64,000 nt of DNA from Streptococcus mitis (GCF_009496155.1 NZ_WIJP01000012.1:10282-74281); one strand, 5' to 3'. Positions 27,976 through 40,144 are shown, numbered from the stretch's first letter. Numbers and translations: made by a program. The notes: a model not told the origin generated them from the letters alone.

Positions 27976-28680
27976 TTAGAAAAGTGAGAATACAAGTACA
28001 GCCAAGGCTGCTCCGATAACAGGTCCCACAACAGGAATCCAAGCGTAAGACCAGTCTCCGTCTCCTTTGTTTGGAATTGGAAGGATACTGTGCATGATAC
28101 GAGGTCCAAGGTCACGAGCTGGGTTCAAGGCATAGCCTGTTGTCCCACCTAGTGATAGACCGATACCAACAATCAAGCTACCAACTGCAAAGGTTCCGAT
28201 ACCTGCCTGAAAATCGTAAAGACCCAAAGCAAAGATTGTCAAGACCAAAACAAAGGTTCCAAGGATTTCGCTAATCAAGTTAGAAACTGTATCCTTGATG
28301 GCTGGACCGGTGCTGAAGGTGGCTAGGATATTGCCTGCATTTTCCTCTGCCTCATAATGCGGTTTGAATTGCAACCAAACCAAAATCTGACCCAGCATAG
28401 CCCCTGCAAACTGGGCTAAGATATAAGGGAAAACGGAAGCCCAAGGCAAACCACCTTTCAAGGCCACACCAATCGTCACAGCTGGGTTTAAATGAGCTGG
28501 ACTGAGCTTGCCAGATACAAAGACTGCAACCGCAACTGCAATTCCCCAACCCATAGTAATCACAATCCAACCTGAACTGTTGCTCTTAGTTTTAGGAAGA
28601 ACCACACCTGCTACAACACCATTTCCTAGAAGAATCAGGATTAAAGTCCCTAGAAATTCTCCAAATAATTCATTCATCAT
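27976..28680 (-). CDS. glpF: Glycerol uptake facilitator GlpF
   Basis: The protein has 234 residues from MMNELFGEFLGTLILILLG, behind GGAGAC; the longer frame upstream lies in the glpO-glpF gap. It is an aquaglyceroporin with six helices. The two pore motifs are LNPAVT and LNPARD, the second Asp being typical of the glycerol-conducting group. It is last in the order glpK-glpO-glpF, so the operon covers entry, phosphorylation and oxidation of glycerol. Confidence 0.94.
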   Translation of the reverse strand: MMNELFGEFLGTLILILLGNGVVAGVVLPKTKSNSSGWIVITMGWGIAVAVAVFVSGKLSPAHLNPAVTIGVALKGGLPWASVFPYILAQFAGAMLGQILVWLQFKPHYEAEENAGNILATFSTGPAIKDTVSNLISEILGTFVLVLTIFALGLYDFQAGIGTFAVGSLIVGIGLSLGGTTGYALNPARDLGPRIMHSILPIPNKGDGDWSYAWIPVVGPVIGAALAVLVFSLF

Positions 28681-28749
28681 CTTTCTGTCTCCATTAAAAA
28701 TAAGGGGCGGGCGACAAGGAGTTCTGCCCTCCACCTCTTTTATTTTTTC

Positions 28750-30576
28750 TTAATTTTTTAATTCTGCTAAATCGTTGTTAGCAAGAGCTGATTCGACGTC
28801 AGCACGGTAAGCTGCTTTCTCATCTTCTGTCCAGTCATAGAATCGTTCCATTTCATCCAAAACTGGCTCAACGATGCTATCCAAACTATCACGCATAAAG
28901 AGCATGTGGTTGGTACGACGAAGGAGGAAGTCAACTGGGCTAAGAGCCAACTCATTGCGCATTGCATAGTGAAGTGATAAAGTATCTGCCAAGCTGAGTC
29001 CTGGTGCTTGTTCCAAGCTATGAGCAAGGGCAAAGACTTTCGGTGCATTTGAACCGTAAAGATTTGCTAGGTAATGAGCTTCCTTGCTATCCAAGCCACG
29101 TGACACTCCAAGTTGTGCAAAGGCTTCGATTTCTGAGTCTACATTTGCTGGGTTCAATTCCCCACCTGAAACAGGGTAAGTCTTAGAATTGATGAGTTTA
29201 AAGCTACGGTCAAATTCTGCTTTGAGGATGTCAACCACGCGCTCCATAGCACCTTCTGCCATCTTACGGTAATCTGTGATTTTACCACCAGCAAGGGTCA
29301 AAAGGCCATTGTCATCACGATCCAAGCTCGAACCACGTGAAACTGCAGATGGATCCAAATGTTTTTCAGATGTACTGCTTTCAACATTGCTGACAGCAGC
29401 TTCAACATCTTCACGCGTTTTTTCTTTAGAGAGATAAGATTCAACAGTCGCAATCAAGTTGTTAAAGCTTTCATCACTGATTGTACCGTTATTTCCTCCA
29501 TTGTAGTCAGAAGCGCTATTGCCTGCAATCAATGGACGAAGACCTGCCCAGCTACTTTCAATGTCAGCAACTGTAATATTCGCTTCTGGGAAGCGGTTGT
29601 TGACAATGCCAAGTAGGTAATCTACATCTTCTTGAGTTACTTTTGGATGTTCCAAATCACCTGTGTAGTCTGTATCAGTTGTACCAAAGTAAGTCTTGTT
29701 TTCACGTGGGAGAACAAAGACCATACGACCGTCACCCAAACCTGTGTCAAAGTAAACTGGCTGTGAAACCTTGATCTTGCTTGAATCCACTACCAAGTGA
29801 ACTCCCTTAGTTGGACGCATTTGTGAGAATTGGGTTCCCTTATTAGACAAATTGCGTACCTTGTCGCTCCAAGGACCTGTCGTGTTGATAACCAGACGAG
29901 CCTTGATTTCAAAGACTTGGTCTGTCAACAAATCATGAGCTACAACACCTGTAATCTTGCCACTTTCGTCAAAGAGGAAGCCTTCTGCCTTCACGTGGTT
30001 GGCAATGAGGGCACCGTCTTGGTTAGCACGTTTGATGTTTTCAATCACGAGACGCGCATCGTTGTTACGGAAGTCAAGGTAAACCCCACCTCCTACCAAG
30101 CCTTCTTTCTTCAAGTTTGGCTGGCGTTCCAAGACTTCTTCCTTACTCAAAACCTTGTTTGCAGCAGGCGTATTGCTGACACCTGCCAAGAGGTCGTACA
30201 AATCCATAGCTACTTTAAGACGGAATAGGCTAAAGGTTGCTCCATCTTCATCATAAACTGGCAAGAGCATTGGGTCTGGTTTTGGAATATGAGGTGCAAT
30301 TTGTTGGACTACTGCACGTTCTGAAACCGTATCTGATACTACTTCTACGTCAAATTGTTTGAGGTAACGAAGACCTCCGTGAACCAATTTTGTTGAACGG
30401 CTAGATGTTCCTTCTGCGAAGTCCTGCATTTCAATCAAACCAGTATCTAGACCACTAGCTGCCGCCTGCAAGGCTACACCAGCCCCTGTGATTCCTCCAC
30501 CGATAATCAAGAGGTCCAGGGTACGTTCCTGCATTTTTTTAATTGATAATTCACGTGTTTTCTTTGAAAATTCCAT
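28750..30576 (-). CDS. glpO: Alpha-glycerophosphate oxidase GlpO
   Basis: A 608-residue flavoenzyme. The FAD-binding motif DLLIIGGGITGAG lies at about residues 22-34, and the fold is of the DAO/GlpD type. An insert in the middle (about residues 390-410: EAAVSNVESSTSEK) is typical of streptococcal oxygen-using GlpO as opposed to quinone-linked GlpD. It oxidises glycerol 3-phosphate to dihydroxyacetone phosphate and makes hydrogen peroxide. It follows glpK by 41 bases. Confidence 0.93.
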   Translation of the reverse strand: MEFSKKTRELSIKKMQERTLDLLIIGGGITGAGVALQAAASGLDTGLIEMQDFAEGTSSRSTKLVHGGLRYLKQFDVEVVSDTVSERAVVQQIAPHIPKPDPMLLPVYDEDGATFSLFRLKVAMDLYDLLAGVSNTPAANKVLSKEEVLERQPNLKKEGLVGGGVYLDFRNNDARLVIENIKRANQDGALIANHVKAEGFLFDESGKITGVVAHDLLTDQVFEIKARLVINTTGPWSDKVRNLSNKGTQFSQMRPTKGVHLVVDSSKIKVSQPVYFDTGLGDGRMVFVLPRENKTYFGTTDTDYTGDLEHPKVTQEDVDYLLGIVNNRFPEANITVADIESSWAGLRPLIAGNSASDYNGGNNGTISDESFNNLIATVESYLSKEKTREDVEAAVSNVESSTSEKHLDPSAVSRGSSLDRDDNGLLTLAGGKITDYRKMAEGAMERVVDILKAEFDRSFKLINSKTYPVSGGELNPANVDSEIEAFAQLGVSRGLDSKEAHYLANLYGSNAPKVFALAHSLEQAPGLSLADTLSLHYAMRNELALSPVDFLLRRTNHMLFMRDSLDSIVEPVLDEMERFYDWTEDEKAAYRADVESALANNDLAELKN

Positions 30577-30617
30577 ATTTACACACTTTCTAACTAAGTA
30601 GCTTTATTCTTCCAGTA

Positions 30618-32138
<1,521 letters not shown>

Positions 32139-32187
32139 TCATAAAAATCTTGAAGATGTCTCCTCTTTACACTTACTAGTATACAAA

Positions 32188-32201
32188 ATAAAGCGCTTTC
32201 C
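32188..32201 (-). promoter_or_regulatory. CcpA cre site upstream of glpK
   Basis: The minus strand reads GGAAAGCGCTTTAT, a palindromic AAAGCGCTTT core as in the cre before the beta-galactosidase gene. It lies about 65 bases before the glpK start, so the glycerol operon should be repressed on glucose. Confidence 0.65.
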
Positions 32202-32257
32202 TGTTTATCAACTTTTTTTAATTTTTAAAAAAATGTGAGTAGATTGTGTAAATTTCA

Positions 32258-32290
32258 CAAAAAAGACCTGGAACCACCAAGTCTTTTAAG
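32258..32290 (-). terminator. Terminator of the Mga-type regulator gene
   Basis: The minus strand reads AAAGACTTGG, a loop, CCAGGTCTTTTTT at the stop codon of the regulator. This separates it from glpK. Confidence 0.65.
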
Positions 32291-33695
32291 TGAATAATAA
32301 CTGACGAATCCCTGCCAAATCTTCCATATCCAAGTCATTTTTTAAATAATAGACTGGTGTCTGTTCCTTCTTATGAATCGGGTTATTGGTAACCAGCAAA
32401 TCATAATGCCGACTAGAGTTATATGCTTCAATGGTAATAAAACGGTTGTATTCCAAATACCGTTTCAAAATGGCTGCCATCCTTGAAAAGACAAGAAAAC
32501 CAGATGTCAAATCCAGACCAATCCGCATATGCTGACCACCATTTTCAGCCATATATTCGATTAACTGGAGCCATTCCCAGAGAATTTTCTTATCCAAATC
32601 CGTCCCCTGCTGAAAGGCAGGTAGAGCATGAAAAATCTCCTCTGCTGTCTCTTTAAAATCATGTTCCATCAGCAAATAAGGATGACGATTCTCCAACTGG
32701 TACTTGTAGCGGTCCTGTAAAATATAGCCCTTATAGAGATAGACTTGAGCACAAAGCTGACTGAGTTCATAGGTGACATGATCCTCTGTATAATCCCCCA
32801 ATAGTTCCTCCTTCTTCATTTCTTGAATCAATTGCGTCAGCAAATCGGCTAACTGCCCTCCAAAACCAAGAATATACTCCATAGTATGAAGAGGAAGAAT
32901 GCGATGAGATAGGAGGAAAGAGAAGAAAATCATCATCTCCCCATCCTCAGTTCCCAGAGGAAGGTGTTGCCCAGCAAAAAAGGACGAAGCCTTTCTCAGC
33001 AAACGAAGGTAGAAAATATTGTCAAAATACCCTCTCATTTTCTCTTCTATCACTTGAAACTGACAGGCATTGACACGGAGACGTTGTTGACTGATGTGAG
33101 CCCAGAGAATCAAATCTAATTTCTGCCCCGAAGACAAACTCGCACCGCAGATTTCTTCTAGTGTAGCAATTTCCTGCTTTCTCTCTGGCTTCTGCATGTG
33201 GCCTTCCCATTCCTGACTCGACCAGACCTTGCGGAAAAAACAGAAATAGAAATAGCGAATCTGATGCTCTGGACCTCGCCAACGTCCATTTTGGATGGAT
33301 AAATCAAATTCGGACAAAATCTGATTCAAGCTAGACAAATGGCGACCAAGCGTAGCCTCGCTAATCATCAATTCTTGAGCCAGCTGATGGGCTAAAAACT
33401 GTTGGTGGTAGAGAAGATAAACAAGAATCTGGTATTTAACAGCATTCTCTAAAAACAGGCTCCGAATATCTCTCCCCTTGGTAGCTGCACCGATTGACAG
33501 ACGCAGATTTTCATCTTCTAAGTGAATAGTCAGCTCTAAGCCACTATCCATAGCCCTATCATTGAGCAGGGTGACATATTTGGTTAGGGTTGCTTTTGAA
33601 AATCCTGTTTCCTCCATTACAGCCTTGACTGTCGTCTGAGACTCTTGTAATAGAAAGGAAAGGATTGAAAATTGGCCAGCTTCAACCTTTTCCAT
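32286..33695 (-). CDS. Mga/PRD-type transcriptional regulator next to the glp operon
   Basis: The product has 469 residues from [14 protein letters not shown], chosen because AGGAGA lies six bases ahead. It has two N-terminal helix-turn-helix regions: [23 protein letters not shown] (residues about 21-43) and [22 protein letters not shown]. The long all-helical middle is as in Mga/AtxA regulators. The C-terminal part ([29 protein letters not shown]) resembles an EIIB-like domain. It lies directly upstream of and collinear with glpK, so it is a likely regulator of glycerol genes. The link is by position only. Confidence 0.75.
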   Translation of the reverse strand: MEKVEAGQFSILSFLLQESQTTVKAVMEETGFSKATLTKYVTLLNDRAMDSGLELTIHLEDENLRLSIGAATKGRDIRSLFLENAVKYQILVYLLYHQQFLAHQLAQELMISEATLGRHLSSLNQILSEFDLSIQNGRWRGPEHQIRYFYFCFFRKVWSSQEWEGHMQKPERKQEIATLEEICGASLSSGQKLDLILWAHISQQRLRVNACQFQVIEEKMRGYFDNIFYLRLLRKASSFFAGQHLPLGTEDGEMMIFFSFLLSHRILPLHTMEYILGFGGQLADLLTQLIQEMKKEELLGDYTEDHVTYELSQLCAQVYLYKGYILQDRYKYQLENRHPYLLMEHDFKETAEEIFHALPAFQQGTDLDKKILWEWLQLIEYMAENGGQHMRIGLDLTSGFLVFSRMAAILKRYLEYNRFITIEAYNSSRHYDLLVTNNPIHKKEQTPVYYLKNDLDMEDLAGIRQLLFT

Positions 33696-33864
33696 CAAAT
33701 CTCCTAAATACATTTGTTACCCCTTTCATTTTCTATCTTAAGCATAGCATAAATCTTACAAATGCTGAAATAATCTGTTTCTCTTTTTATTTTCATGCTA
33801 ATTTCCTAGTCTATTATCCTGAAAATCGACAAACACACGGCTCCCCCTTTGGGCATTTTTATGC

Positions 33865-33880
33865 TAAAATAGTAGCTATG
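33865..33880 (+). promoter_or_regulatory. Extended -10 placed seven bases before the hslO start (leaderless candidate)
   Basis: TGC-TAAAAT ends at 33870 and the ATG begins at 33878. No Shine-Dalgarno sequence lies between them. Transcription would start at or next to the A of the start codon. Confidence 0.5.
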
Positions 33881-34750
33881 GATAAAATTATTAAAAGTAT
33901 ATCAGAAAGCGGAGCCTTTCGTGCTTTTGTTCTTGATAGCACAGAAACCGTCCGCACTGCTCAAGAAAAACATCAAACCCAAGCCAGCTCAACTGTAGCA
34001 CTTGGTCGAACTCTTATCGCCAGCCAGATTCTCGCAGCCAATGAAAAAGGAAATACCAAACTAACAGTTAAGGTACTGGGATCTAGCTCTCTAGGGGCCA
34101 TTATCACGGTCGCTGATACCAAGGGTAACGTCAAAGGCTATGTTCAAAATCCTGGTGTTGACATCAAAAAGACTGCAACTGGTGAAGTTCTAGTTGGACC
34201 TTTTGTTGGAAATGGTCAATTTCTCGTTATCACAGACTACGGTACTGGAAATCCTTACAACTCTATGACTCCCCTCATCTCTGGGGAAATCGGTGAAGAT
34301 CTTGCCTTTTATCTGACTGAAAGCCAACAAACCCCTTCAGCAGTGGGTCTCAATGTCCTTTTGGACGAGGAAGACAAGGTCAAGGTTGCAGGTGGCTTCC
34401 TAGTCCAAGTCTTGCCAGGAGCCAAGGAAGAAGAAATTACTCGCTTTGAAAAACGCATCCAAGAAATGCCAGCTATCTCAACCCTTCTGGAAAGCGACGA
34501 CCATATCGAAGCCCTCCTTAAAGCTATCTACGGTGACGAGGCTTATAAGCGTCTTTCTGAAGAAGAAATCCGTTTCCAATGTGACTGTAGCCATGAACGC
34601 TTTATGAACGCTCTTGCCAGCCTTCCAAGTTCAGACTTACAGGAAATGAAAGAGGAAGACCACGGGGCAGAAATCACTTGTCAATTCTGCCAAACAACCT
34701 ACAACTTTGATGAAAACGACCTGGAGGAACTCATTCGTGACAAATCTTAA
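33878..34750 (+). CDS. hslO: Redox-regulated chaperone Hsp33
   Basis: The protein has 290 residues from [17 protein letters not shown], the usual Hsp33 length; the upstream extension is in the regulator gap. The C-terminal zinc switch has the four Cys in FQCDCSHE and CQFCQTTY (CxC and CxxC). Oxidation releases zinc and turns on the holdase activity. It overlaps the start of dus by 14 bases, so the pair is cotranscribed. Confidence 0.95.
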   Translation: MDKIIKSISESGAFRAFVLDSTETVRTAQEKHQTQASSTVALGRTLIASQILAANEKGNTKLTVKVLGSSSLGAIITVADTKGNVKGYVQNPGVDIKKTATGEVLVGPFVGNGQFLVITDYGTGNPYNSMTPLISGEIGEDLAFYLTESQQTPSAVGLNVLLDEEDKVKVAGGFLVQVLPGAKEEEITRFEKRIQEMPAISTLLESDDHIEALLKAIYGDEAYKRLSEEEIRFQCDCSHERFMNALASLPSSDLQEMKEEDHGAEITCQFCQTTYNFDENDLEELIRDKS

Positions 34751-35717
34751 TACACCCTTTATGATTGGCAATGTTGAGATTCCCAATCGTACTGTTTTAG
34801 CGCCCATGGCTGGCGTGACCAACTCAGCCTTTCGTACTATCGCAAAAGAGCTTGGAGCTGGACTCGTTGTCATGGAAATGGTCTCTGACAAGGGAATTCA
34901 ATACAATAACGAAAAAACCCTGCACATGCTTCATATCGATGAAGGCGAAAACCCTGTTTCTATCCAACTTTTTGGTAGCGATGAAGACAGCCTAGCACGC
35001 GCAGCAGAATTTATCCAAGAAAACACCAAAACCGATATCGTAGATATCAACATGGGCTGCCCAGTTAATAAAATCGTGAAGAACGAAGCTGGCGCTATGT
35101 GGCTCAAGGATCCAGACAAGATCTACTCTATCATCAACAAAGTCCAATCTGTCCTTGATATCCCTCTTACTGTCAAAATGCGTACAGGCTGGGCTGACCC
35201 ATCTCTTGCCGTAGAAAATGCCCTCGCTGCTGAAGCTGCAGGTGTTTCTGCCCTTGCCATGCATGGCCGTACCCGTGAACAAATGTACACAGGCCACGCA
35301 GACCTTGAGACCCTTCACAAGGTTGCCCAAGCTCTAACCAAGATTCCATTCATCGCCAACGGTGACATCCGTACGGTTCAAGAAGCCAAACAACGCATCG
35401 AAGAAGTCGGGGCTGACGCAGTCATGATTGGCCGCGCAGCTATGGGAAATCCCTACCTCTTCAACCAAATCAACCATTATTTTGAAACAGGAGAAATCCT
35501 ACCTGATTTGACCTTTGAGGACAAGATGAAAATCGCCTACGAACATTTGAAACGCTTGATTAACCTCAAAGGAGAAAACGTAGCAGTTCGTGAATTCCGA
35601 GGCCTCGCTCCTCACTACCTCCGTGGAACATCTGGCGCAGCCAAACTCCGTGGAGCCATTTCCCAAGCTAGCACCCTAGCAGAGATTGAAGCCCTCTTGC
35701 AATTGGATAAGGCTTAA
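34737..35717 (+). CDS. dus: tRNA-dihydrouridine synthase (DusB-type)
   Basis: The 326-residue protein starts at GTG ([18 protein letters not shown]), nine bases after GGAGG and inside the hslO end. It is an FMN TIM barrel with [13 protein letters not shown], the catalytic Cys in [11 protein letters not shown], and [15 protein letters not shown]. It reduces uridines in tRNA. The final 92 codons (35442-35717) are repeated with about 94% identity at 43607-43882, which marks the ends of an inserted block. The cysteine hydrolase gene begins one base after its stop. Confidence 0.94.
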   Translation: MTNLNTPFMIGNVEIPNRTVLAPMAGVTNSAFRTIAKELGAGLVVMEMVSDKGIQYNNEKTLHMLHIDEGENPVSIQLFGSDEDSLARAAEFIQENTKTDIVDINMGCPVNKIVKNEAGAMWLKDPDKIYSIINKVQSVLDIPLTVKMRTGWADPSLAVENALAAEAAGVSALAMHGRTREQMYTGHADLETLHKVAQALTKIPFIANGDIRTVQEAKQRIEEVGADAVMIGRAAMGNPYLFNQINHYFETGEILPDLTFEDKMKIAYEHLKRLINLKGENVAVREFRGLAPHYLRGTSGAAKLRGAISQASTLAEIEALLQLDKA

Positions 35718-35718
35718 A

Positions 35719-36270
35719 ATGGTTCATACGGCTCTACTGATTATCGATATGCAAAAAGCATTTGATAACCCTATCTGGGGAGAACGAAACAACCCTCAAG
35801 CTGAACACCAAGCATTGAGGATACTGGCATACTTTCGTAAACACGCTCTTCCAGTCTTACATGTTCAACACATATCTGACAATCCCCAGTCGCAATTTCA
35901 TAACAAACAAAATCAGGAGTTTAAAAGTGGATTTGAACCAGTTGCTTCCGAACCTGTCTTTCAAAAAACGGTTAATAGCGCCTTTATTGGAACAAATCTT
36001 GAAACCTATTTACGAAAAAATCAGATTTGTCATTTAGTCGTTGTTGGTTTGACCCTGCCTCATTGTGTATCTACTACGACACGAATGGCAGCAAATCTTG
36101 GTTTTGAAGTCACTTTACTAGCAGATGCTACTGCCAGTTTTACCCTATCGAACAAAAACGGTCAGACCATCTCTCCTGAGACTATCCATGAGATTAATCT
36201 CCTTTCTCTACAAGATGAGTTTGCTCAAATTCTTACTACAGAAGAATTTTTAACCCAAGTACAAGTATAA
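35719..36270 (+). CDS. Isochorismatase-like cysteine hydrolase (nicotinamidase-type fold)
   Basis: A 183-residue protein starting MVHTALLIIDMQKAF directly after dus. The family triad is visible: Asp in LLIIDMQ, a Lys in FQKTVNSAF, and the Cys in LTLPHCVSTTTRMA. The general fold is shared by nicotinamidases, isochorismatases and N-carbamoyl hydrolases. The canonical metal-binding residues of PncA (Asp-x-His) are not obvious, so I prefer a broad name. It lies inside the dus-flanked block but runs on the plus strand, against the rest of the block. Confidence 0.82.
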   Translation: MVHTALLIIDMQKAFDNPIWGERNNPQAEHQALRILAYFRKHALPVLHVQHISDNPQSQFHNKQNQEFKSGFEPVASEPVFQKTVNSAFIGTNLETYLRKNQICHLVVVGLTLPHCVSTTTRMAANLGFEVTLLADATASFTLSNKNGQTISPETIHEINLLSLQDEFAQILTTEEFLTQVQV

Positions 36271-36312
36271 AAGAATCCGTCAACTCTTATTTGAGCTGAC
36301 GGATTCTTTTAT
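36269..36312. terminator. Bidirectional terminator after the cysteine hydrolase
   Basis: AAAAGAATCCGTCA(A)CTC and GAG(C)TGACGGATTCTTTT form a stem of about 17 bp with A and T runs on both sides. It ends the hslO-dus-hydrolase transcript. The short gap up to 36418 shows no gene. Confidence 0.8.
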
Positions 36313-36417
36313 ACTGTAATGCAGTGAACCAAGACACAAATAGGTAAATTTGGACCTTAGAACTGGTGATTAACAATTATTCATAAATGTCTATAGATTC
36401 AGTCAGAACTAACTCTA

Positions 36418-38685
36418 CTAGTCTACCCCCTTTAAAGCACTAATCATGTCAATCTTTCTCATACGAAGACTAATAAAATAAGCAGTCCCTAAAGATGTAA
36501 ACCAAACCAATAACGTAGCAAAAGCAAGGACATATATACTGACATAAGCGGTATACTCAATTCGAATCGTCGAAAATGTTGCTACATATTCTTTCAAAAA
36601 CCATATGCCTAAAGGAATTCCTACTAGCCACCCAATAAAGGTAGTTAGTATAGTCTCAAAAAGAGTTACCATCTGTAGATATTGATTAGAAAATCCTAAT
36701 ACTTGCAATGTAGCATAGTCTCTCATTCTCTCTACAAAGTTTAAAGAACCTAGATTATAGAGAACAATAATAACAAGTAATAAAGCAAAGCCAATAATCA
36801 TTAGAAATACACTCATTAAACTAGCTACAAAATCATAGGCATTTTTTTCTTGGCTCCCTTTTTCAATGACAGATAGAACACCTTTGTCTTGCTTAATAGT
36901 ATCTTGGTCCACCTCTGACCCAACTAATAAAGTATGGGGAGTAAAATCTCCCCCTGCTTTTTCAAAGACTCTAGCATGAAGATAAGCCCCTTGATTGGTT
37001 TCACTTGTGACAATCCCTTTTACTTCAAACTTGTAAGTATAACCATCTTGATAAGGAGTTACAGTTAAAAAATCTCCGACTTTAATACCTGCCAAACGGG
37101 CAAATGATCTAGTTACATACAAACCATCATCTTTCAAAGATTCAGCACTCTCTGTTTTTGCTTGGATCATATCTCCATCATCAAATATAATCAATAAACG
37201 GTTGTATCCATCATCTGGACTAAAATGTGCTTGTGAAATTTGTACACCTTGCCCACCATATTTAGACTTAGAAGTAGGATAATCCGCCACGGTCAGTCGT
37301 TTTGAGTAAGAAAAATCTTCATTATATGCCTTATCAACAAGATGATTCATAGATACAGGCATACCAATTCCAGCAATCAGTAACATCATACTTCCTGCAA
37401 CTCCCACGATTCCCATCAAAACTCGAATACGATTAAACGAGGCATCCCGAATTGCCCATCTTGAAGGATAAGAAATTCGTTGCCAGATAGAGGAAAATCT
37501 TTCCACAAAGACAGGTTTAGCAAGTTTTTCTTTACCTCTTAAAAATATTGCTGGTAAGCCTCTAGCTGACTCTCTAGAAGCTAAATAGGCAGCTAAAATA
37601 CAAATTATAATGACTACAATACCAATGACTATTGATGAAGATGAATAAGAGATCTGCCAATTTGGAAGTGTAAACATTGACTTTTGAGTTTCTAGTACAA
37701 ACCATGACATCAAGGGAGAAATAGCAAAGCCTGCGAAACTTCCTAATAAACTTACTACTAAGCCAAATAAAATATAATGTAAACTGATAGCCTGATTTGA
37801 AAAGCCTAAAGCCTTTAATACAGCAATCTCTTTTGTTTGGCCATCAATCAAACGCTGAATAGTTGTAAACATAGCCAAAATAGCTAACAAAATAAAGATA
37901 AAAGAAAATAGGTAAGATAAGTTTCTAATTTGCCCCACTCGATCAGTAGCTTCTGATATTTCAGTTAAACTTTTTTGATCTTGATAAGAAACTAACTCGC
38001 TCCCTAAAATAGACTCTAAATCTCCTCGCAAATCTACCTTAGAACCATAAATTTCTAAAGCATTATCTGACGATAAACTCAAAATTCCTTTTGCAATTTC
38101 ATTATCGGCAATATAACCGTAGGCATCATTGTCAGGATTTGGAGCTATATATTCCATGCTACCTGTAAAATAAATCTTATCTGTCGCCTGAACAAATCCT
38201 ACAATTTCTAAATCTATCTGTTTCCCCCTTGATGAAATAGAAATTGAATCTCCAATCTGTAAATGATTCTTCTTCGCATAATTCCCATCAATCCAAATCG
38301 AATCTTGTTTTCCCTCAGAAAAAGGACTTCCTTCTGTTACTGTAACCAGTTGATTATCTGTAATCGTTTCAAGATTGATTCGTCCGTCAGTCTTGTCTAA
38401 ACGAACAATATTAGCAAAGCCTTTCTTTTTACTGACAACTTTTTCAACAGAAGATAAGAGTTCAACCTGCTTAATTTTTGATTCATCAATTTGTCTCGCT
38501 TGAACCCAAACAACAGGAAGTTCAGATTGTTTCAAATAACTCTCTAGACTCTTTTCAAGTCCATGCCAAGCTCCTTGTAGCCCTACAAAGATTAATACAC
38601 TTAATAGAGACATCAGAAAAACAGAGAAAAATTGTTGCCAATTTTGCCGAAGATCTCTTAATAATTTTATATGAAGATACCTCAT
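36418..38685 (-). CDS. FtsX-type ABC transporter permease (MacB/SalY-like)
   Basis: A 755-residue permease with an N-terminal helix, a long extracellular domain (residues about 45-250), three helices, a second external domain and a final three helices. It has two FtsX cores (IRNLSYLFSFIFILLAILAMFTTIQRL and VASLMSVFLMIIGFALLLVIIVLYNLGSLN). Its ATG overlaps the stop of the ATPase gene. Duplicated FtsX permeases of this size export lipids or peptides, or confer immunity. It is at the end of the operon behind the AvrD-like and P-loop genes, so it may export their product. Confidence 0.85.
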   Translation of the reverse strand: MRYLHIKLLRDLRQNWQQFFSVFLMSLLSVLIFVGLQGAWHGLEKSLESYLKQSELPVVWVQARQIDESKIKQVELLSSVEKVVSKKKGFANIVRLDKTDGRINLETITDNQLVTVTEGSPFSEGKQDSIWIDGNYAKKNHLQIGDSISISSRGKQIDLEIVGFVQATDKIYFTGSMEYIAPNPDNDAYGYIADNEIAKGILSLSSDNALEIYGSKVDLRGDLESILGSELVSYQDQKSLTEISEATDRVGQIRNLSYLFSFIFILLAILAMFTTIQRLIDGQTKEIAVLKALGFSNQAISLHYILFGLVVSLLGSFAGFAISPLMSWFVLETQKSMFTLPNWQISYSSSSIVIGIVVIIICILAAYLASRESARGLPAIFLRGKEKLAKPVFVERFSSIWQRISYPSRWAIRDASFNRIRVLMGIVGVAGSMMLLIAGIGMPVSMNHLVDKAYNEDFSYSKRLTVADYPTSKSKYGGQGVQISQAHFSPDDGYNRLLIIFDDGDMIQAKTESAESLKDDGLYVTRSFARLAGIKVGDFLTVTPYQDGYTYKFEVKGIVTSETNQGAYLHARVFEKAGGDFTPHTLLVGSEVDQDTIKQDKGVLSVIEKGSQEKNAYDFVASLMSVFLMIIGFALLLVIIVLYNLGSLNFVERMRDYATLQVLGFSNQYLQMVTLFETILTTFIGWLVGIPLGIWFLKEYVATFSTIRIEYTAYVSIYVLAFATLLVWFTSLGTAYFISLRMRKIDMISALKGVD

Positions 38686-39359
38686 CCCAGCACCTCTTCA
38701 TTATTCTCTATTTTTTCAATACTTCCATCTTTCAAATATATAACTCGATCTGCAAATTTAGCAAACTCTCTATTATGTGTAACCATTACAACTGCAGCAT
38801 TCCCATTTCTAGAAACTTCCTTCAATAAAGTTAAAATACTATCACCTGTCTTTGAATCTAACGCTCCTGTAGGTTCATCACACAATAATAGACTAGGCTC
38901 TTTAGCCAATGCCCTTGCAATTGATACACGTTGCATTTCACCTCCAGAAAGTTGATTAGGAAAATTATTTTTTCTATGAAGTAAACCAACTTGATCTAAA
39001 TACATATCAATTTCTTTATTGTTTTTCACTAAATTGGCTGCAATACCTATATTCTCCTTGGCTGTTAAACTTGGAACTAAATTATAAAATTGAAAAACAA
39101 AACCAATCTTATCTTTTCGATAAGCAGATAACTCCTTATCCGTAAACTTTGTTACGAGTTCCTCATCAAATATAAAGGTTCCTGATGTCGCACGATCCAT
39201 CCCACCAAGTAAATTTAGTAACGTACTTTTCCCTGAACCTGATGGACCTAAAATAACTGTAAATTTCCCTTTCTCAATGGAAAAACTAACTTGATCTAGA
39301 GCACGAACTTCTTGCTCCCCCACCTTATAAATCTTGCTAATATTTTGAAACTGAATCAT
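38682..39359 (-). CDS. ABC transporter ATPase (MacB/LolD-type)
   Basis: A 225-residue ATPase of the LolD/MacB group: Walker A GPSGSGKST, Q-loop VFQFYNLVPSLTAKENI, signature LSGGEMQRVSIARAL, Walker B LLLCDEPTGALD, H-loop VMVTHN. It pairs with the FtsX permease through a four-base overlap. It lies eight bases after the P-loop gene. Confidence 0.92.
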   Translation of the reverse strand: MIQFQNISKIYKVGEQEVRALDQVSFSIEKGKFTVILGPSGSGKSTLLNLLGGMDRATSGTFIFDEELVTKFTDKELSAYRKDKIGFVFQFYNLVPSLTAKENIGIAANLVKNNKEIDMYLDQVGLLHRKNNFPNQLSGGEMQRVSIARALAKEPSLLLCDEPTGALDSKTGDSILTLLKEVSRNGNAAVVMVTHNREFAKFADRVIYLKDGSIEKIENNEEVLG

Positions 39360-39367
39360 ACATACTC

Positions 39368-40144
39368 CTAATATCTTGTCATAAATTTTATTTTTTCCTT
39401 TAATGTAGGCTCTTCATACTGCTCTATGATACGTTTAGATACTGCTTCCCTGTTTTCTCGTATAACCTTTTCAGCTAAGGAAATAGCCTCATCTACTGGA
39501 ACAACTATTGGCAACTTATAATGTTGAATGATCTGATTTAACCGTTCTTTCTGACTACCTTTTACACAATAAGGAGTCAGGCCCAAATTCCTATAAGCTT
39601 CATATAATTCCTCATCTGATAAATTTCGATACTCTTCAGATACTGGTCTATGCCCATCTGGATCCATTGCAAACTCTACTGGTAGATGGACAACATCTGT
39701 ATACCACAATTTCGCATGATTCTTAGAGACGAGCCCATAAGCAGTCAAATATTTTTTGAAAAATGTTCGACCAGGAATACCTAAAATAGATTTCATCAAT
39801 CGATGAACGAATGCTGAGCCTGGATTAATTCCTACCCTCATTCGAACAGTCCCGTAAATCCATTCATTCAATACTGACCCATCTGATAGAAAACTTCCAT
39901 GCTCCTTGTATAAAATTCCTTCTGTACGAATTCTCTCTTCAAAACGCTTTAACCCCAGTGCCATTAACTCAGTTGATGACATATCCTGAAATCTTCTTCC
40001 AGGATATAAATCTGTCAAAATTTCCCTCGCAGATAAAGCGTCAATTAAGGGAAGTCCCGTTGCAATCGAAAGAGCTGTAGCAGTTGTTGTCTTACCCGTA
40101 GAATAAGTACCTGATATGACTAGCCTCAATTCTCTATTTCCCAT
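39368..40144 (-). CDS. P-loop kinase-like protein (AAA_28/NadR-type fold)
   Basis: A 258-residue protein starting MGNRELRLVISGTYSTGKTT. The Walker A motif GTYSTGKTT comes at the very N-terminus, as in small nucleoside or metabolite kinases and the NadR/AAA_28 group, not as in ABC proteins. A possible lid/acid motif (FLSDGSVLNEWIYG) follows near residue 90. It overlaps the AvrD-like stop by one base (TGATG) behind GGAGGGGGG. The likely role is phosphorylation of a small molecule in the same pathway. I cannot name the substrate. Confidence 0.6.
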   Translation of the reverse strand: MGNRELRLVISGTYSTGKTTTATALSIATGLPLIDALSAREILTDLYPGRRFQDMSSTELMALGLKRFEERIRTEGILYKEHGSFLSDGSVLNEWIYGTVRMRVGINPGSAFVHRLMKSILGIPGRTFFKKYLTAYGLVSKNHAKLWYTDVVHLPVEFAMDPDGHRPVSEEYRNLSDEELYEAYRNLGLTPYCVKGSQKERLNQIIQHYKLPIVVPVDEAISLAEKVIRENREAVSKRIIEQYEEPTLKEKIKFMTRY

